Below, one piece after another: positions 42,963 to 53,717 of a stretch of 64,000 nt of DNA; the stretch's first letter is position 1, and each line of letters begins with the position of its first letter. The notes beneath the pieces were generated by a model, which was not told the DNA's origin, ran no database searches, and saw only the letters and a program-made list of their open reading frames with translations. The DNA is from a bacterium. Lineage in GTDB: Bacteria > Planctomycetota > Planctomycetia > Kolteriales > Kolteriaceae. Position numbers and translations under genes: made by a program. Location of the stretch: assembly GCA_019753235.1 (NCBI GenBank), contig JAIELF010000019.1, positions 62,001 through 126,000 on the forward strand. The letters run 5' to 3'.

Positions 42963-45128
42963 ATGATGATCGACCCGATTCTTCATCTTGTCTTCGTTAT
43001 CGCCGTCGCGATGGCTCTTGGAATCTTCAGCGTCTGGACATACCCACGAGGAACGCCCGGCCGAGCAATCCTGTTGAGCTTACGGCTGCTATGCATCCTC
43101 GTTGTCACTTTTGTGATGCTTCGACCGAGCCTGGTGTTTCAATCGGCGGATTCGACTTCGTCAACGCTCGTTTTTCTGGTGGATCAATCTCGCAGCATGT
43201 TACTGGCCGACGAGGCCGCCAGCCGGAGTCGCTGGGATGCCATCACAAAGGATATTCGCGATTCGCAAGATCAACGGGACTCATTGGCCGATCGATTCAA
43301 CATCCGCTGGCTGACCTTCGGCTCGGCCGTGACCGAGAAACCTCTTGATGACATTTTGCAAGCCAAGCCCGATCAAGAGCGGACCGCGCTCGGCGAGGCT
43401 CTCGAAGAGGGACTCCGTCAGGCCGCCCGAAGTCGCGTCGCTGGCGTTGTGGTTCTTTCCGATGGAGCCAACACGGCGGGTCTCTCGCCTTTGCAAGTTG
43501 CTCGGCAGTTTCGGTCGGCACGTGTACCGATTCATGCGGTGGGTTACGGGCAAGAGGTCGGCACGTCACAATCCAAAGACCTCATCGCCCGCGCGATTCG
43601 GTCCAACCCAACTGTTTTTGCGAAGAACAAGCTCGCCGTCGGCGGCGAGTTCGATGTCACTGGCATCGGAACATCCCCCGTCAATGTTCGACTCTTGTTC
43701 AATGGAGCCGAGCAATCGCGAGGGGAGTTCAAAGGTGCCGAGGGTGCCGACCGACTTTTGACAGATCTGGTCGGAACCCCCATGGCCGCCGGCGATCTGA
43801 AGATCACGCTGGAAGCGAACTCCCCCGGTGATCCGCAGACCGCCAACAACTCGATTAGCACCTGGGTCACCGTTTTATCGGGCGGCATCAGTGTTCTGGA
43901 GATCGAAGGAAAGTACCGGTTCTGGGAGCCGAAGTACGTTCGCTGGGCGCTCGATCAGTCTCCTGACATCGCACTCGAACAACTCTTTCTTCTTGAACAG
44001 AACGGCAATCGAGGCTTCCCGGACGAGTTGCTGGAACCAGGACGGGTCGATGTATTCATCCTCGGCGATATCGCCGCACGTCAATTCACCGCCGATCAGC
44101 TCAAAAAGCTGGTCGAGAGAGTTCAGTCGCAGGGAGCTGGCCTCATGATGATGGGAGGTTACGAATCGTTCGGCCCCGGGGGCTGGCACAACTCCAAGGT
44201 GGCAGAGATTCTTCCCGTCGTGATGCGACCCACCGACATTCAACAAACAGGTTCTCAATTGATGATGCCGACCGAGACGGGCCTGCGTCATTTCATTCTT
44301 CGCCTCGGGTCCGATGCGGACGCCAATCAAAAGGCGTGGAGTAGTTTACCACCCCTTGATGGCGCGAGTTCCTGGTCGAGCTTGAAAGCCGGCGCTCAGT
44401 TGCTCGCGCAATCGCCGGAGAAAACGCCGCTGCTGGCAGCTCAAGGTGTTGGTGCCGGCCGGACGATCGCGTTCGCGGGGGATACAACTTGGCGTTGGCG
44501 TAAGGATAAAGAACGAGCATCGTATCACGCGCGATTCTGGCGACAGCTTATCCTTTGGCTCGCGAAGAAAGAGGACGCGGGCTCGCCGACGCTCAAAGTG
44601 TCGCTGGCCAGCAGGCGCGTCCCCGTCGGTCAAGGGCTCCCCATCGTCGTGCAACCGATCGCGCCTGATGGGGCATCCATTTCCCAAGCAGAATTGAAGG
44701 CACGCGTCACCACAAGTACCGGCGGAACCATTCCCGTTACTCTTTATCCCCAAGGAAACGAATACGTCGGCACGATCCGTGATCTCAAAGAACCAGGAGA
44801 CTTCACGCTTGAAGTCGAGGGCAAAACACCCTCGACCGACCTCGGAAAAAGCAGCGTTAAGTTTCTAGCCTACGCCGAGGATGCCGAGTCTCAGCAAACC
44901 GCCGCCGACCATGGTCTACTCCGGTCCATCAGCGAAATGACCGGAGGATCGTTTTTTCGCCATCTCGATCTCGACAAGCTTCTTCGGCAGATCGCTCAAG
45001 AGGATCTCCCGGCCCCTGAAAGCAAACAGAACGCGACGCCGCTCTGGGATCGTTGGCCTGTGCTTGCGATCTTTGTTGCATTGGCCACGCTCGAGTGGAG
45101 CCTTCGCAAACGCTGGGGACTCGTTTGA
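42963..45128 (+). CDS. vWA-domain membrane protein with glutamine-amidotransferase-like region
   Basis: The 721-residue protein starts with two membrane helices (about 5-23 and 38-55), then a von Willebrand factor A domain (LVFLVDQSRSMLLADE with the DxSxS metal site, VVVLSDGANTAGLSP). A beta-rich stretch and an amidotransferase-like (GATase1-like) region (EIEGKYRFWEPKYVRWAL, MMMGGYESFGPGGW) follow, and a C-terminal helix (WPVLAIFVALATLEWSL). This is the architecture of the large BatA-associated proteins common in planctomycetes, usually next to MoxR ATPase and DUF58 genes; those are absent here. It is probably anchored in the membrane with the vWA domain outside. Confidence 0.83.
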   Translation: MMIDPILHLVFVIAVAMALGIFSVWTYPRGTPGRAILLSLRLLCILVVTFVMLRPSLVFQSADSTSSTLVFLVDQSRSMLLADEAASRSRWDAITKDIRDSQDQRDSLADRFNIRWLTFGSAVTEKPLDDILQAKPDQERTALGEALEEGLRQAARSRVAGVVVLSDGANTAGLSPLQVARQFRSARVPIHAVGYGQEVGTSQSKDLIARAIRSNPTVFAKNKLAVGGEFDVTGIGTSPVNVRLLFNGAEQSRGEFKGAEGADRLLTDLVGTPMAAGDLKITLEANSPGDPQTANNSISTWVTVLSGGISVLEIEGKYRFWEPKYVRWALDQSPDIALEQLFLLEQNGNRGFPDELLEPGRVDVFILGDIAARQFTADQLKKLVERVQSQGAGLMMMGGYESFGPGGWHNSKVAEILPVVMRPTDIQQTGSQLMMPTETGLRHFILRLGSDADANQKAWSSLPPLDGASSWSSLKAGAQLLAQSPEKTPLLAAQGVGAGRTIAFAGDTTWRWRKDKERASYHARFWRQLILWLAKKEDAGSPTLKVSLASRRVPVGQGLPIVVQPIAPDGASISQAELKARVTTSTGGTIPVTLYPQGNEYVGTIRDLKEPGDFTLEVEGKTPSTDLGKSSVKFLAYAEDAESQQTAADHGLLRSISEMTGGSFFRHLDLDKLLRQIAQEDLPAPESKQNATPLWDRWPVLAIFVALATLEWSLRKRWGLV

Positions 45129-45268
45129 ACAGCACTCTCGCATCACGCTGCCGGCCGAGCGGATTCTGAGAAGGCTAGCGACGCCCACGCGCATCTGTAT
45201 ACTCCCGACATTACCCAGAATTGTTTCGCGAATTGAGGCGATGTCCCGGACCCTCGCGAGGAGAAACC

Positions 45269-46108
45269 ATGAAACAACGTCCATCGCGTCGAGAGATTCT
45301 TGAGAGGTTTCGCTCGCAGGTCGCCGACGGCCGGCCCATCATCGGCGGGGGGGCCGGCACCGGCATCAGCGCCAAGTGTGCCGAGGCGGGCGGCATTGAT
45401 CTGATCATCATCTACAATTCCGGCCGGTTTCGCATGGCCGGTCGAGGATCTCTGTCGGGACTGATGCCGTACGGAGACGCCAATCAGATCGTCGTCGACA
45501 TGGCTCGAGAGGTTCTTCCCATCACGCAAAAGACGCCTGTGCTCGCGGGCGTTTGTGGAACCGACCCCTTTCGCGAGATGGACCTATTTTTGCCCGTCAT
45601 CAAATCGCTGGGCTTCGCTGGGGTTCAGAACTTTCCCACGGTCGGCCTGATCGACGGCGTGTTTCGGCAAAACCTCGAAGAGACCGGCATGAGTTACGAC
45701 CTGGAAGTCGAGATGATCGCCTTGGCCCATGAGCTGGACCTCCTCACGTGCCCCTACATCTTCGACGAAGATCAAGCGATTCGAATGACGGAGGCGGGCG
45801 CCGATGTTTTGATTCCGCATATGGGATTGACGACCTCGGGAACGATCGGGGCGAATACGGCACTCACTCTGGATGAATGCGTCGAGCGGATCCAAGCGAT
45901 GCGCGACGCTGCTGTCCGTGTCCGCAGCGATGTTATGGTGCTGTGTCACGGCGGTCCGATCGCGATGCCGGCCGACGCTCGCTATATCCTTGAACGGACA
46001 CGCGGGATTGCCGGCTTCTTCGGAGCCTCGAGCATGGAACGATTGCCGACCGAGCCGGCCATCAAAAAGCAGGTCGAAGAATTCAAAAGAATGCCCCTTC
46101 GTCCATGA
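45269..46108 (+). CDS. Phosphoenolpyruvate hydrolase-family TIM barrel protein
   Basis: The 279-residue protein resembles the PEP hydrolase/Tm-1-like TIM barrel family. Its start is [18 protein letters not shown] with GAGGAG upstream. Landmarks are [19 protein letters not shown] (about 23-41), [34 protein letters not shown] and [15 protein letters not shown], close to the family signatures. The activity is unproven in most members. It follows the vWA gene by 140 bases and may be in one transcript with the small gene downstream. Confidence 0.82.
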   Translation: MKQRPSRREILERFRSQVADGRPIIGGGAGTGISAKCAEAGGIDLIIIYNSGRFRMAGRGSLSGLMPYGDANQIVVDMAREVLPITQKTPVLAGVCGTDPFREMDLFLPVIKSLGFAGVQNFPTVGLIDGVFRQNLEETGMSYDLEVEMIALAHELDLLTCPYIFDEDQAIRMTEAGADVLIPHMGLTTSGTIGANTALTLDECVERIQAMRDAAVRVRSDVMVLCHGGPIAMPADARYILERTRGIAGFFGASSMERLPTEPAIKKQVEEFKRMPLRP

Positions 46109-46191
46109 TTGGCTCCGCACTTTGTCTTGGAACTCGTCTTGGAACCCCTTAAAGAAATCGGCGCTCAAATGAATGAGGAGGAGATCATTTC

Positions 46192-46371
46192 ATGCTAACG
46201 GTGGAAGAAATCCTGGTGCAGTTGGGTGCACTTCGCAAAGAGTACCAAGACGACGAAGAGGATCCGACCTATCAGGCCCTGCATCACGCGTACTTGTTCA
46301 TCAGTTACAAGATCGGAGATTTCAGGGCGTACGTGGCCGAGGCAAAACGCCTCGAAGAAGAGGCCGACTAG
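46192..46371 (+). CDS. Small protein of 59 residues
   Basis: Reading from ATG 46192 gives a helical, charged protein: LTVEEILVQLGALRKEYQDD, then EEDPTYQALHHAYLFISYKI, then GDFRAYVAEAKRLEEEAD, ending at TAG 46369-46371. A GAGGAGGAG stretch lies upstream. The composition is unlike random translation and its codon use fits neighbouring genes. It follows the PEP-hydrolase-like gene by 83 bases and overlaps nothing; the stop of the facing TPR gene is 16 bases away. It has no recognised family and is shorter than 60 residues. Confidence 0.65.
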   Translation: MLTVEEILVQLGALRKEYQDDEEDPTYQALHHAYLFISYKIGDFRAYVAEAKRLEEEAD

Positions 46372-46387
46372 AAGGCGGGCGATGCCT

Positions 46388-48463
46388 CTAGGTCGACCGA
46401 ACCTGCAGTTTTTCGTGCATGGCAGCAGCCGCCTCGCGCCAATGATCGAGCGGCTCAATATGGACGTATCGCTGAAGACCCAGAATCGCTTCCTCCCGAT
46501 GGCCGAGCTCCAAATGCGCGAGCGCCATCCCGAGTTGAGGCAATCCCCAGTTCGGATCACAAATCGAGGCCACCCGGAAACGTTCGAGAGCCCCGGGGAC
46601 ATCCATCCGCAATAACGTCAGCACGCCCAGCGAATGAAACGCCCGCGCGTCGGCGGGATCAACGATAGTAGCGTGATCGAAATGGCGACGCGCCTCCACC
46701 AGCATACCCTTGTTCGCGAATGCCCAACCAAGACGACGCAAGAGAGGCCCGCCTTGATCATGCGAGCGAGCATATGCCAGATAATCATCAAGCATGTCTT
46801 CGAGTTCTTCGCGCTCACGGAAGCAGACGGCCACGCCGTCCAGAGCATGAAACAGCAACGGCGAATCCGTCATGACCTGCTGATAATAGCGCGAGGATGC
46901 TTCGTGGTCGCCGGCGTTGGCATGAAAGAGCCCTAAGAGAAGCCGACGGACGTTTTCGTAGATTCCGGTGGCTTGAACACAATCGAGCCAACGAATCGCG
47001 GTGACAAAGTCGCTGCGATGGGCATGCACCGTCGCCAGCAATGCAGACGCGGTCTCTCGCATAAAGTCGACATCGAACGCCTGGCGAAAATGCTGTGACG
47101 CCAACGATTCCCGATGGAAATCGAGGTAGAGCCGGCCAAGCTTCAGATCCACAAGGGGGCGATCAGCGGCGCTGGGATGCTCGCTTAGGATCCGTTCGCG
47201 TTCCACTTCCAGAAGCGATTCATCCTGAAAGACGATTCGCAGGCTGCGTTCGACCGAGACGAGGTCAGGGTTGATCCGCGTGGCCCCCTCGAAGGCGAGT
47301 TTGGCCTTCGGGAAGACTCGCCTTTGAAGTTGCAAAATGCCCAGCGTTTGAAGGATTCGCCATGAATCCGGAAATCGTTCGACGGCCCGTTCCAGGACCT
47401 CGATCGCACGGGCCTGTTCCCCCTTGCGGTCGTAAACGTGACTGAGATTGATCACCGCTTGCTCATCGTGCGGGTCGGCGATCACGCTCTGCAAGGAATG
47501 ATCAATTGCTTCATCAAGGTCGTCCGAATCGCACAGATGGACGATCTCTCGTCGAGCCTCCGCATATTTGGGATTGAGCTCGATGGCGGCCGTCATGAGC
47601 CGATACGCATCGTCCCGTTTCCCCATCAAGAGACAAACCCGAGCCAAACCATAGTGCAAGTCGGGATAGTTCGGATAGAAGACCACCGCCTGCGACAAAA
47701 GCCGATACGCCTCGGGGAAATCCCCCTCATTGATTTTCAGCATCGCCCAGCGAACCATCGAGCTGAGATGTTTCGGGTTGGCTTCGAGCGCCAGGGCAAG
47801 GGCTTTCTCTGCCCCCACAACATCATCCTGCTTGAGGCAAACAAGAGCATTCATGTAAGAGATTTCGTCGGTGGGCCGAAGCTTCATCGCCAGATCAAGA
47901 TGCCGACGTGCCAGTCGAACATCCTTCAGAAAGAGATACTGCTCTCCCAACAAGAGGTGCGCTTCAACACTCTTGCGGTCGATATCGAGAGCGTTCCGGG
48001 CAGCGCCGATCGCGTTGCCGTGCTCTCCCATGCGAGCCAGCAAAATCCCCTCGGCGAGGAATGATTCGCTGTCATCTCGGTTAAACGAGTTCAATCGCCG
48101 GCATGCCTTAAGGGCAAGCTTGAGTTCGCCTCGATCGGTCAGAATCCGGACCTTTAGACGAATGGCTTCCATGAATTGTTGATTGATGGAAAGAGCTTCA
48201 TCCAAATGCGAAAGAGCTTCTTCGTAGCGACCAAGAATGAACAAACGACGAGCGAGCTGAAAGCGGAGATCAGGCCAACCGGGATGCGCGTGGACCTGCG
48301 CTTCCAGTCGCTCCAGCGACTGAGGATCGCGATGCTCGAGCGCGGCCTTCAACTCTGCATCGACTTCGAGCGACGCGCTCGTCGGGTACTCTGCTAGATT
48401 GGAGATTGTCACAGGTCGCCTCGTCCTACTGATGACCGAATCCTCGATTGTTCCCGGTTCCAC
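46388..48463 (-). CDS. TPR-repeat protein
   Basis: The 691-residue protein consists almost entirely of tetratricopeptide repeats from about residue 60 to the end, with units such as ARRLFILGRYEEALSHLDEA, LEANPKHLSSMVRWAMLKIN and LLMGKRDDAYRLMTAAIELN. There is no signal peptide, so it is probably a cytoplasmic scaffold. The GTG start is preceded by AGGA; a Met is not available nearby. It lies upstream of nothing on the same strand within 300 bases; the sugar transferase gene starts 1.5 kb further. It may organise a protein complex, but no partner is apparent. Confidence 0.85.
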   Translation of the reverse strand: MEPGTIEDSVISRTRRPVTISNLAEYPTSASLEVDAELKAALEHRDPQSLERLEAQVHAHPGWPDLRFQLARRLFILGRYEEALSHLDEALSINQQFMEAIRLKVRILTDRGELKLALKACRRLNSFNRDDSESFLAEGILLARMGEHGNAIGAARNALDIDRKSVEAHLLLGEQYLFLKDVRLARRHLDLAMKLRPTDEISYMNALVCLKQDDVVGAEKALALALEANPKHLSSMVRWAMLKINEGDFPEAYRLLSQAVVFYPNYPDLHYGLARVCLLMGKRDDAYRLMTAAIELNPKYAEARREIVHLCDSDDLDEAIDHSLQSVIADPHDEQAVINLSHVYDRKGEQARAIEVLERAVERFPDSWRILQTLGILQLQRRVFPKAKLAFEGATRINPDLVSVERSLRIVFQDESLLEVERERILSEHPSAADRPLVDLKLGRLYLDFHRESLASQHFRQAFDVDFMRETASALLATVHAHRSDFVTAIRWLDCVQATGIYENVRRLLLGLFHANAGDHEASSRYYQQVMTDSPLLFHALDGVAVCFREREELEDMLDDYLAYARSHDQGGPLLRRLGWAFANKGMLVEARRHFDHATIVDPADARAFHSLGVLTLLRMDVPGALERFRVASICDPNWGLPQLGMALAHLELGHREEAILGLQRYVHIEPLDHWREAAAAMHEKLQVRST

Positions 48464-48617
48464 TCATCCTTGGTGGAGCACTCGATCCGTTACGAGAGCG
48501 CCCGATCAAAATGCAATACATTCGATCCAGGCTTCACTCCCGGGCATGTCCTCTCGCGTGAAAGTGTCCTCGATTTTTTGAGCAAATGGAGTGCCCACTC
48601 TTCATCGCTTTTTGATG

Positions 48618-50000
48618 CTAATGCCCCTTCTTCGTCAGAACCGTCATGACGGTCGCCGCCATGATTTTCATGTCGAGAACCGGGCCCATGTTTGCCAAGT
48701 ACGTCACGTCGTAGAGGAGCTTGCGCTGGGCCGAGGTGTGATAATCACCCGACACCTGCGCCAACCCCGTCAAACCCGGCTTGTGCAGACTGCGAAGCGA
48801 GTACCAAGGAATCGTCTCCGCATAGATGTTTTGAAATTCCGGCCTCTCCGGACGGGGACCGATGATGCTCATGTCCCCTTGCAGGATGTTCAATATCTGC
48901 GGAATCTCATCGATTCGCAGGACCCGCATGATTCGGCCAACCTTCGTGACGCGGGGATCGTTCTTCTGAGCGAGGACGGCGCCACTTTTCTTCTCGGCAT
49001 CGGCGACCATGCTGCGGAACTTGTAGATCCAGAACGCCTTGTTCCCCTGACCCAGTCGACGTTGCCGATAGAGGACAGGCCCACGACTTTCGAGCGGAAT
49101 GAGGATCCACATCATCAGGAACACAGGTAGCGTCGCGAGCAAACCCACGATCGCCAGTCCACGATCGAACACTGCTCGCCAAATCGTTCCCGCAAGTTTC
49201 TTGCCAGAAGAGTAGACCTTAAGCAGCGGAACCTCTTGCACAAACAACAGGTCGATATCCTGTGCTACCGCAAGTGGGACTTGTGCCCGAACATAGACTT
49301 CGCGCACGGTCGGGAATTCATCCAGAAGTTCGATGATCGGCGAGGCGTACTGTGATTGATCGGTCAGCACGACCAGGGTGTCCACGGGGCGAGTACGAAG
49401 AACAGTTCGCAAGTTTTTCGTGGTACCACAATGTTCGATGTCGAGATTGTGGAAATGGTTCGCCGTCCTGAAATCGTCAATCACGCCGATGATTTCAAAA
49501 CCGTCAGCATGTTCACGTGCGAAGCGCTGCAAAGCGCGAATCGCGTAGGTGTGCCCCCCCACGAGCAAGGCTCGTCGCTTTTGATCCACTCTGCTGAAAA
49601 AGCTGGGAAACAAGAGTCTGAGGTACCAGAGTAAAAACATGCTGATCAGGGCACTGACGAAAATGGCCTTTCGTCCGGGAGCAAAAACATCGATCGCCAC
49701 CAATGACAAAATCAAGTAGCTCGTCACCAGCGTCCCATGGATGAGCGCTAAAAATCGAAACGATCGCCAAGCGCCCCAATGACGAGGCATGGCGTAGCCG
49801 TCCGAAAGAATCAAAAGCGGAATGAGAATCAACAAGCTTGTGAGCAAGCAGGGCCAAAGTTCATTGAGTCCGGGGCTCTTATACGCGGTTTCGAAGATTC
49901 GCTCGAGCAGAGGCAGGCAGACGATCGCCAGCAAAAACGCGCAACCGAATCCCAGAGTATCGAACAACATCGGTACAACAAATGGTCGGCGCTTCAGCAT
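48618..50000 (-). CDS. Undecaprenyl-phosphate sugar-1-phosphate transferase (WcaJ/EPS type)
   Basis: Membrane enzyme that puts the first sugar of a polysaccharide repeat unit on undecaprenyl phosphate. The 460-residue protein has about five N-terminal helices, a CoA-binding-like/NAD-fold middle (ALLVGGHTYAIRALQRFA), a helix at about 272-292, and the C-terminal transferase domain with KFRSMVADAEK, RVLRIDEIPQILNIL (the DE.PQ motif) and GPRPERPEF, then PGLTGLAQVSG. This is the long polyprenyl glycosylphosphotransferase form. It belongs to exopolysaccharide or capsule synthesis, but the remaining pathway is scattered. Confidence 0.93.
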   Translation of the reverse strand: MLKRRPFVVPMLFDTLGFGCAFLLAIVCLPLLERIFETAYKSPGLNELWPCLLTSLLILIPLLILSDGYAMPRHWGAWRSFRFLALIHGTLVTSYLILSLVAIDVFAPGRKAIFVSALISMFLLWYLRLLFPSFFSRVDQKRRALLVGGHTYAIRALQRFAREHADGFEIIGVIDDFRTANHFHNLDIEHCGTTKNLRTVLRTRPVDTLVVLTDQSQYASPIIELLDEFPTVREVYVRAQVPLAVAQDIDLLFVQEVPLLKVYSSGKKLAGTIWRAVFDRGLAIVGLLATLPVFLMMWILIPLESRGPVLYRQRRLGQGNKAFWIYKFRSMVADAEKKSGAVLAQKNDPRVTKVGRIMRVLRIDEIPQILNILQGDMSIIGPRPERPEFQNIYAETIPWYSLRSLHKPGLTGLAQVSGDYHTSAQRKLLYDVTYLANMGPVLDMKIMAATVMTVLTKKGH

Positions 50001-50688
50001 GCTTCTTCGCTCGTAGGGTAACTGGAGGCCGAGAGACCTAAGGACGCATTGTGCGTCCGCAGGAGTCTGCTTGGAGCCTCGCCTGTCAACGGCAGAAGAA
50101 CCGATCGCTTTGCTCTTGGAAGAGCCCTCGGCTTTACGGGGAGGTTTCTCCCGAGGGAGAAAACGAGAAGCCGATTCAACCTCACCTTTTCAGGGGGTCA
50201 CAGGGGGCCGAAAGAGCGCGACTGGCTGGGGAGGATTCCGCCGATCCTGCCAACAGCCGCACCACAACAACGTGGCAACAGCCGAAGGCGGGCTTGATCG
50301 CACCAAACGGGCCAAGCCTTTCAGTGCTGTTGAACTCACCGCTCAACGGCACCCGACAAACTTGACCACGCTAATATAGGTCACCCTATGCCGGTATGAC
50401 AATCAAATAAAGGGGGTTGATGAGACCTTCACAGCCCCGTTTCTCGTTGACATGAGAGCGTCAAACCGTCGAATTCGCTCGAAAAATGAGCACTCACGAA
50501 GCAAGGAGAGGCACCCGCTACCGGGTGAAATCGATTTGAGACGATGGTGGGACATCGTGACGCATGCAGACTCCGCCGAATCCGTATACCAGAACATCCC
50601 CGGGCTTTACAAAGACGAAAATCTCGAAGTCGCGCAAACCTAGAATCAGGCGTACGCGGCGGTGAATGGAAATAGGCCGGCACATCAT
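50001..50688. other. Gene-poor spacer with palindrome upstream of the sugar transferase
   Basis: 688 bases without a supported gene. A near-perfect palindrome, TTTCTCCC and GGGAGAAA with a 2-base centre (50145-50162), lies about 145 bases upstream of the sugar transferase start and could be an operator or hairpin. Several overlapping open frames on the plus strand are Arg/Pro-rich and have no ribosome binding site. Confidence 0.45.
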
Positions 50689-50946
50689 CTACGACCGAGC
50701 AGAAGTTCCTGGGGAAGAGGCTGGATGAGAGGAACTTAACCACTGATCCCATTGGCCGTGATCGGTGGTATCGACCCGCTCTTCGACCGCGCATTGGTGC
50801 AGAAACTCTTGCAATTCGAGCAAAAAGTCTGAGTCCATGAGTTCAGGAGATCGCGACAAAGAGCGATGCAATTCGCGGTACACCAACTTCAGGTCGGCCA
50901 ATGAATGGGCGGCTGCCACCGCTTCCCCACGCTTCACAAACCCCAT
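50689..50946 (-). CDS. Hypothetical protein, 85 residues
   Basis: No family was recognised. The start at 50946 (MGFVKRGEAVAAAHSLADL) has AGGAG eight bases before it. The first 55 residues look helical (LADLKLVYRELHRSLSRSPE, DSDFLLELQEFLHQC), followed by a Ser/Pro-rich tail. It lies 90 bases after the prpD stop on the same strand and may be a tail gene of the propionate operon. Codon composition resembles the neighbours. Confidence 0.6.
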   Translation of the reverse strand: MGFVKRGEAVAAAHSLADLKLVYRELHRSLSRSPELMDSDFLLELQEFLHQCAVEERVDTTDHGQWDQWLSSSHPASSPGTSARS

Positions 50947-51036
50947 GTGCGGACTCCTTCTGTGACTCCTCTCCATAATAGCACTGAACAACTGCGTTAT
51001 CAATAAGCGTGGGCGGAATCGGCCATCCACAAGGGC

Positions 51037-52470
51037 TTACATAACCCACTCGTCCATGAATGCATGGACCGGCAGGCCCAGGAGTCGATCTTCGTCCGAG
51101 CAAAGATTCAGCAACTTCTTCACGCGACGCTGTGGGTAGCGGGTCGCCAGGTTGGATTCAAACTTCTTCAGTAGCAGTGGAATACCTTCGCCGCGCCTTC
51201 GACGATGGCCGACGGGGTATTCGACTTCGACATTTCGTGTCGATGTACCGTCATCGAAGAAGATCTGGATGGCGTTGCCGATCGAACGCTTTTCGGGATC
51301 GAGATAGTCCTTCGTGAATCGAGGTTCTTCGACTACTTCCATCTTGAGCCGAAGCCGATCGATGCGCGGGTCGTTGGCGGCGACATCTTCGTAGTGCTCG
51401 GCGGTCAGCTCGCCGTGAATGAGTCCGATCGCCACCATGTATTGGATGCAGTGGTCCCGGTCGGCCGGATTGTGCAACGGCCCTTTCTTATCGATGATGC
51501 GGACCGCGGACTCTTGCGTCTTGATGACGATCTTTTCGACCTCGTCAAGGCGTTCGACGATCTCCGGATACAAGATGATGGCCGCTTCGACGGCCGTTTG
51601 AGCGTGGAACTCGGCAGGGTACGAGATCTTGAAGAGGACGTTTTCCATGACATACGATCCGAAAGGCCGAGGCAAAGAGAACGGTTTGCCCTTGGCGACG
51701 ACATCGTAAAAGCCCCAGGTCTTGGCCGTCAAAGCGGTGGGATAACCCATCTCGCCTCGCATGGCGAAGAGAGCGTGTCGAACAGCCCGGCTCGTCGCAT
51801 CGCCGGCCGCCCATGACTTTCGGGAACCAGTGTTTGGAAAATGCCGATACGTTCGCAGCGCGCCGCCATCGATCCAAGCATTCGAGATCGCGCTCAAAAT
51901 CTCGTCTCGACTCCCTCCCAGCATGGCGCTCGCCACAGCCGTAGAGGCCATCCTCACCAAAATCACATGGTCCAGGCCAAGCCGATTGAACGCGTTTTCG
52001 AGAGCAAAAATCCCCTGGATCTCATGGGCTTGAATCGTTCGCATTAAGACATCGCGCATCGTGATGCTGGGGCCCGCACCGCGTCGACTGACGTAATCGC
52101 CGACGGCGAGGATGGCACCTAGGTTGTCGGACGGATGTCCCCACTCGGCGGCCAACCAAGTGTCGTTGTAATCGAGCCAACGAATCATGCAGCCTATGTT
52201 GAAAGCAGCCTGTACCGGATCCAGTTCGTATGCCGTCCCGGGGACACGTACTCCGCCGGGCAAGTTTGCTCCGGGCACGATCGGCCCCAGCAACTTGGTG
52301 CATTCCGGAAATCGAAGGGCCAACAATCCACAACCCAGACTATCCATCAAGCAGTAGCGCGCGGTCTCGAATGCCTCGTCGCTTTCGATCGCGGTATTGA
52401 GCACATAGTCCGCCATCTGACACAGGACTTCATCGGGCGCGGGCCTGTCGCTAGGAATATGACCACCCAT
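51037..52470 (-). CDS. prpD: 2-methylcitrate dehydratase, MmgE/PrpD family
   Basis: Third enzyme of the methylcitrate cycle, dehydrating 2-methylcitrate. The 477-residue protein has the MmgE/PrpD marks [15 protein letters not shown] near 44-58, [26 protein letters not shown] (two halves around 96-121) and [25 protein letters not shown]. It lies 110 bases after the citrate synthase-like gene in the order prpB-prpC-prpD, so the function is supported by context. The related aconitase-type genes (acnD, prpF) are not present here. Confidence 0.92.
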   Translation of the reverse strand: MGGHIPSDRPAPDEVLCQMADYVLNTAIESDEAFETARYCLMDSLGCGLLALRFPECTKLLGPIVPGANLPGGVRVPGTAYELDPVQAAFNIGCMIRWLDYNDTWLAAEWGHPSDNLGAILAVGDYVSRRGAGPSITMRDVLMRTIQAHEIQGIFALENAFNRLGLDHVILVRMASTAVASAMLGGSRDEILSAISNAWIDGGALRTYRHFPNTGSRKSWAAGDATSRAVRHALFAMRGEMGYPTALTAKTWGFYDVVAKGKPFSLPRPFGSYVMENVLFKISYPAEFHAQTAVEAAIILYPEIVERLDEVEKIVIKTQESAVRIIDKKGPLHNPADRDHCIQYMVAIGLIHGELTAEHYEDVAANDPRIDRLRLKMEVVEEPRFTKDYLDPEKRSIGNAIQIFFDDGTSTRNVEVEYPVGHRRRRGEGIPLLLKKFESNLATRYPQRRVKKLLNLCSDEDRLLGLPVHAFMDEWVM

Positions 52471-52580
52471 GATCGTTAGGTTCCTTTCTTTCGTTGCCGA
52501 GGTCGTATGGAACGAACCGCCCGAGTTGGATCATCGCAAGGCAGTTGGGTTCGGCCGTCTCTTCAACGGTGTATTCTGCT

Positions 52581-53717
52581 TTAAACAGTTGCCCCGGATC
52601 GTTGCTCGATGGGGACGTAGCGCAAAAGTTCGGGGCCCGAATAGTCGGCCGACGGTCGAATGAGACGGTTGTTGGAACGCTGTTCGATGACATGCGCCGC
52701 CCAACCTGCTGTCCGACTTAAGACAAAGATCGGCGTGAACATAGGCGTCGGGATTCCCAGGAAGTGATAAGCACTTGCCGAGTAAAAATCGAGATTCGGA
52801 AAGAGCTTCTTCTCCTTCCACATCACCTGTTCGATTCGCTCGGAAACCGAATACAGCCGACGATCGCCGACCTCTTCGCTTAGGCGGGCCGACCAGCGTT
52901 TGATGATGTCTGACCGCGGATCGCTAATGCGATAGACGCGGTGGCCGAACCCCATGATTTTTTCTTTCTTCTCGAGTGCCGAGTAAATTCCCTTCTCGGC
53001 TTCGTCGGCGTTGGCGAATCGCTCGATGAGAACCATCGCCTCTTCGTTGGCTCCGCCATGAAGCGGGCCGCGAAGCGTACCGATGGCCGAGGTGATCGCC
53101 GAATAGAAATCGGACAGCGTCGATGTCGTGATGCGGGCGGCAAATGTCGATGCGTTGAACTCATGCTCCGCATAAAGAATCAGCGAAGCATCCATCGCCC
53201 GCCGAAACGTGGCTGAGGGCGTTTTGCCGTGCAACAAGTGAAGAAACTGGCCGGCGATCGATCGCTCGGAACTGGCGACATCGATCCGCTTGCCATGATG
53301 GGAGAAATGGTACCAGTACAAAAGCATGCCGGGAAATGCCGCCAAAAGCCGATCGGCCACGTCTCGCTGCTGAGAGAAATCTCCCTCTGGCTCTAGACAA
53401 CCCAACGCCGAGCAGCCAGTGCGAAGAACATCCATCGGCGGCGTCGACGCGGGGAGTTCCTCGAGCACCCTAGCAAGCGGTGCCGGCAAACTTCGCCGCG
53501 CGATCAGGTGATCCTCGTACGACTTCAGTTCCCCTTTTGACGGAAGACGACCTTCGAGCAAAAGGTACGCGACCTCTTCAAAGGTCGCCTGTTCGGAGAG
53601 ATCATCGATCGAGTAACCTCGGTAGGTGAGTCCGACCCCCTCTTTTCCGACGGTCGAGATCGCGGTCTCGCCCGCGACAACTCCCGCCAAACCCCCGGTC
53701 TTTTTTGCGTCAGCCAT
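52581..53717 (-). CDS. prpC: 2-methylcitrate synthase/citrate synthase
   Basis: Condenses propionyl-CoA (or acetyl-CoA) with oxaloacetate. From [13 protein letters not shown] the protein has 378 residues; AGGA lies six bases upstream. Catalytic residues are visible in [11 protein letters not shown] (His), GFGHRVYR (His) and FPNLDFYSA (Asp), and GGANEEAM is typical of the methylcitrate/short citrate synthase group. The specificity is assigned from the gene order with prpB and prpD; citrate synthase activity is possible. Its ATG lies within the end of prpB, an 8-base overlap, so translation is probably coupled. Confidence 0.92.
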   Translation of the reverse strand: MADAKKTGGLAGVVAGETAISTVGKEGVGLTYRGYSIDDLSEQATFEEVAYLLLEGRLPSKGELKSYEDHLIARRSLPAPLARVLEELPASTPPMDVLRTGCSALGCLEPEGDFSQQRDVADRLLAAFPGMLLYWYHFSHHGKRIDVASSERSIAGQFLHLLHGKTPSATFRRAMDASLILYAEHEFNASTFAARITTSTLSDFYSAITSAIGTLRGPLHGGANEEAMVLIERFANADEAEKGIYSALEKKEKIMGFGHRVYRISDPRSDIIKRWSARLSEEVGDRRLYSVSERIEQVMWKEKKLFPNLDFYSASAYHFLGIPTPMFTPIFVLSRTAGWAAHVIEQRSNNRLIRPSADYSGPELLRYVPIEQRSGATV

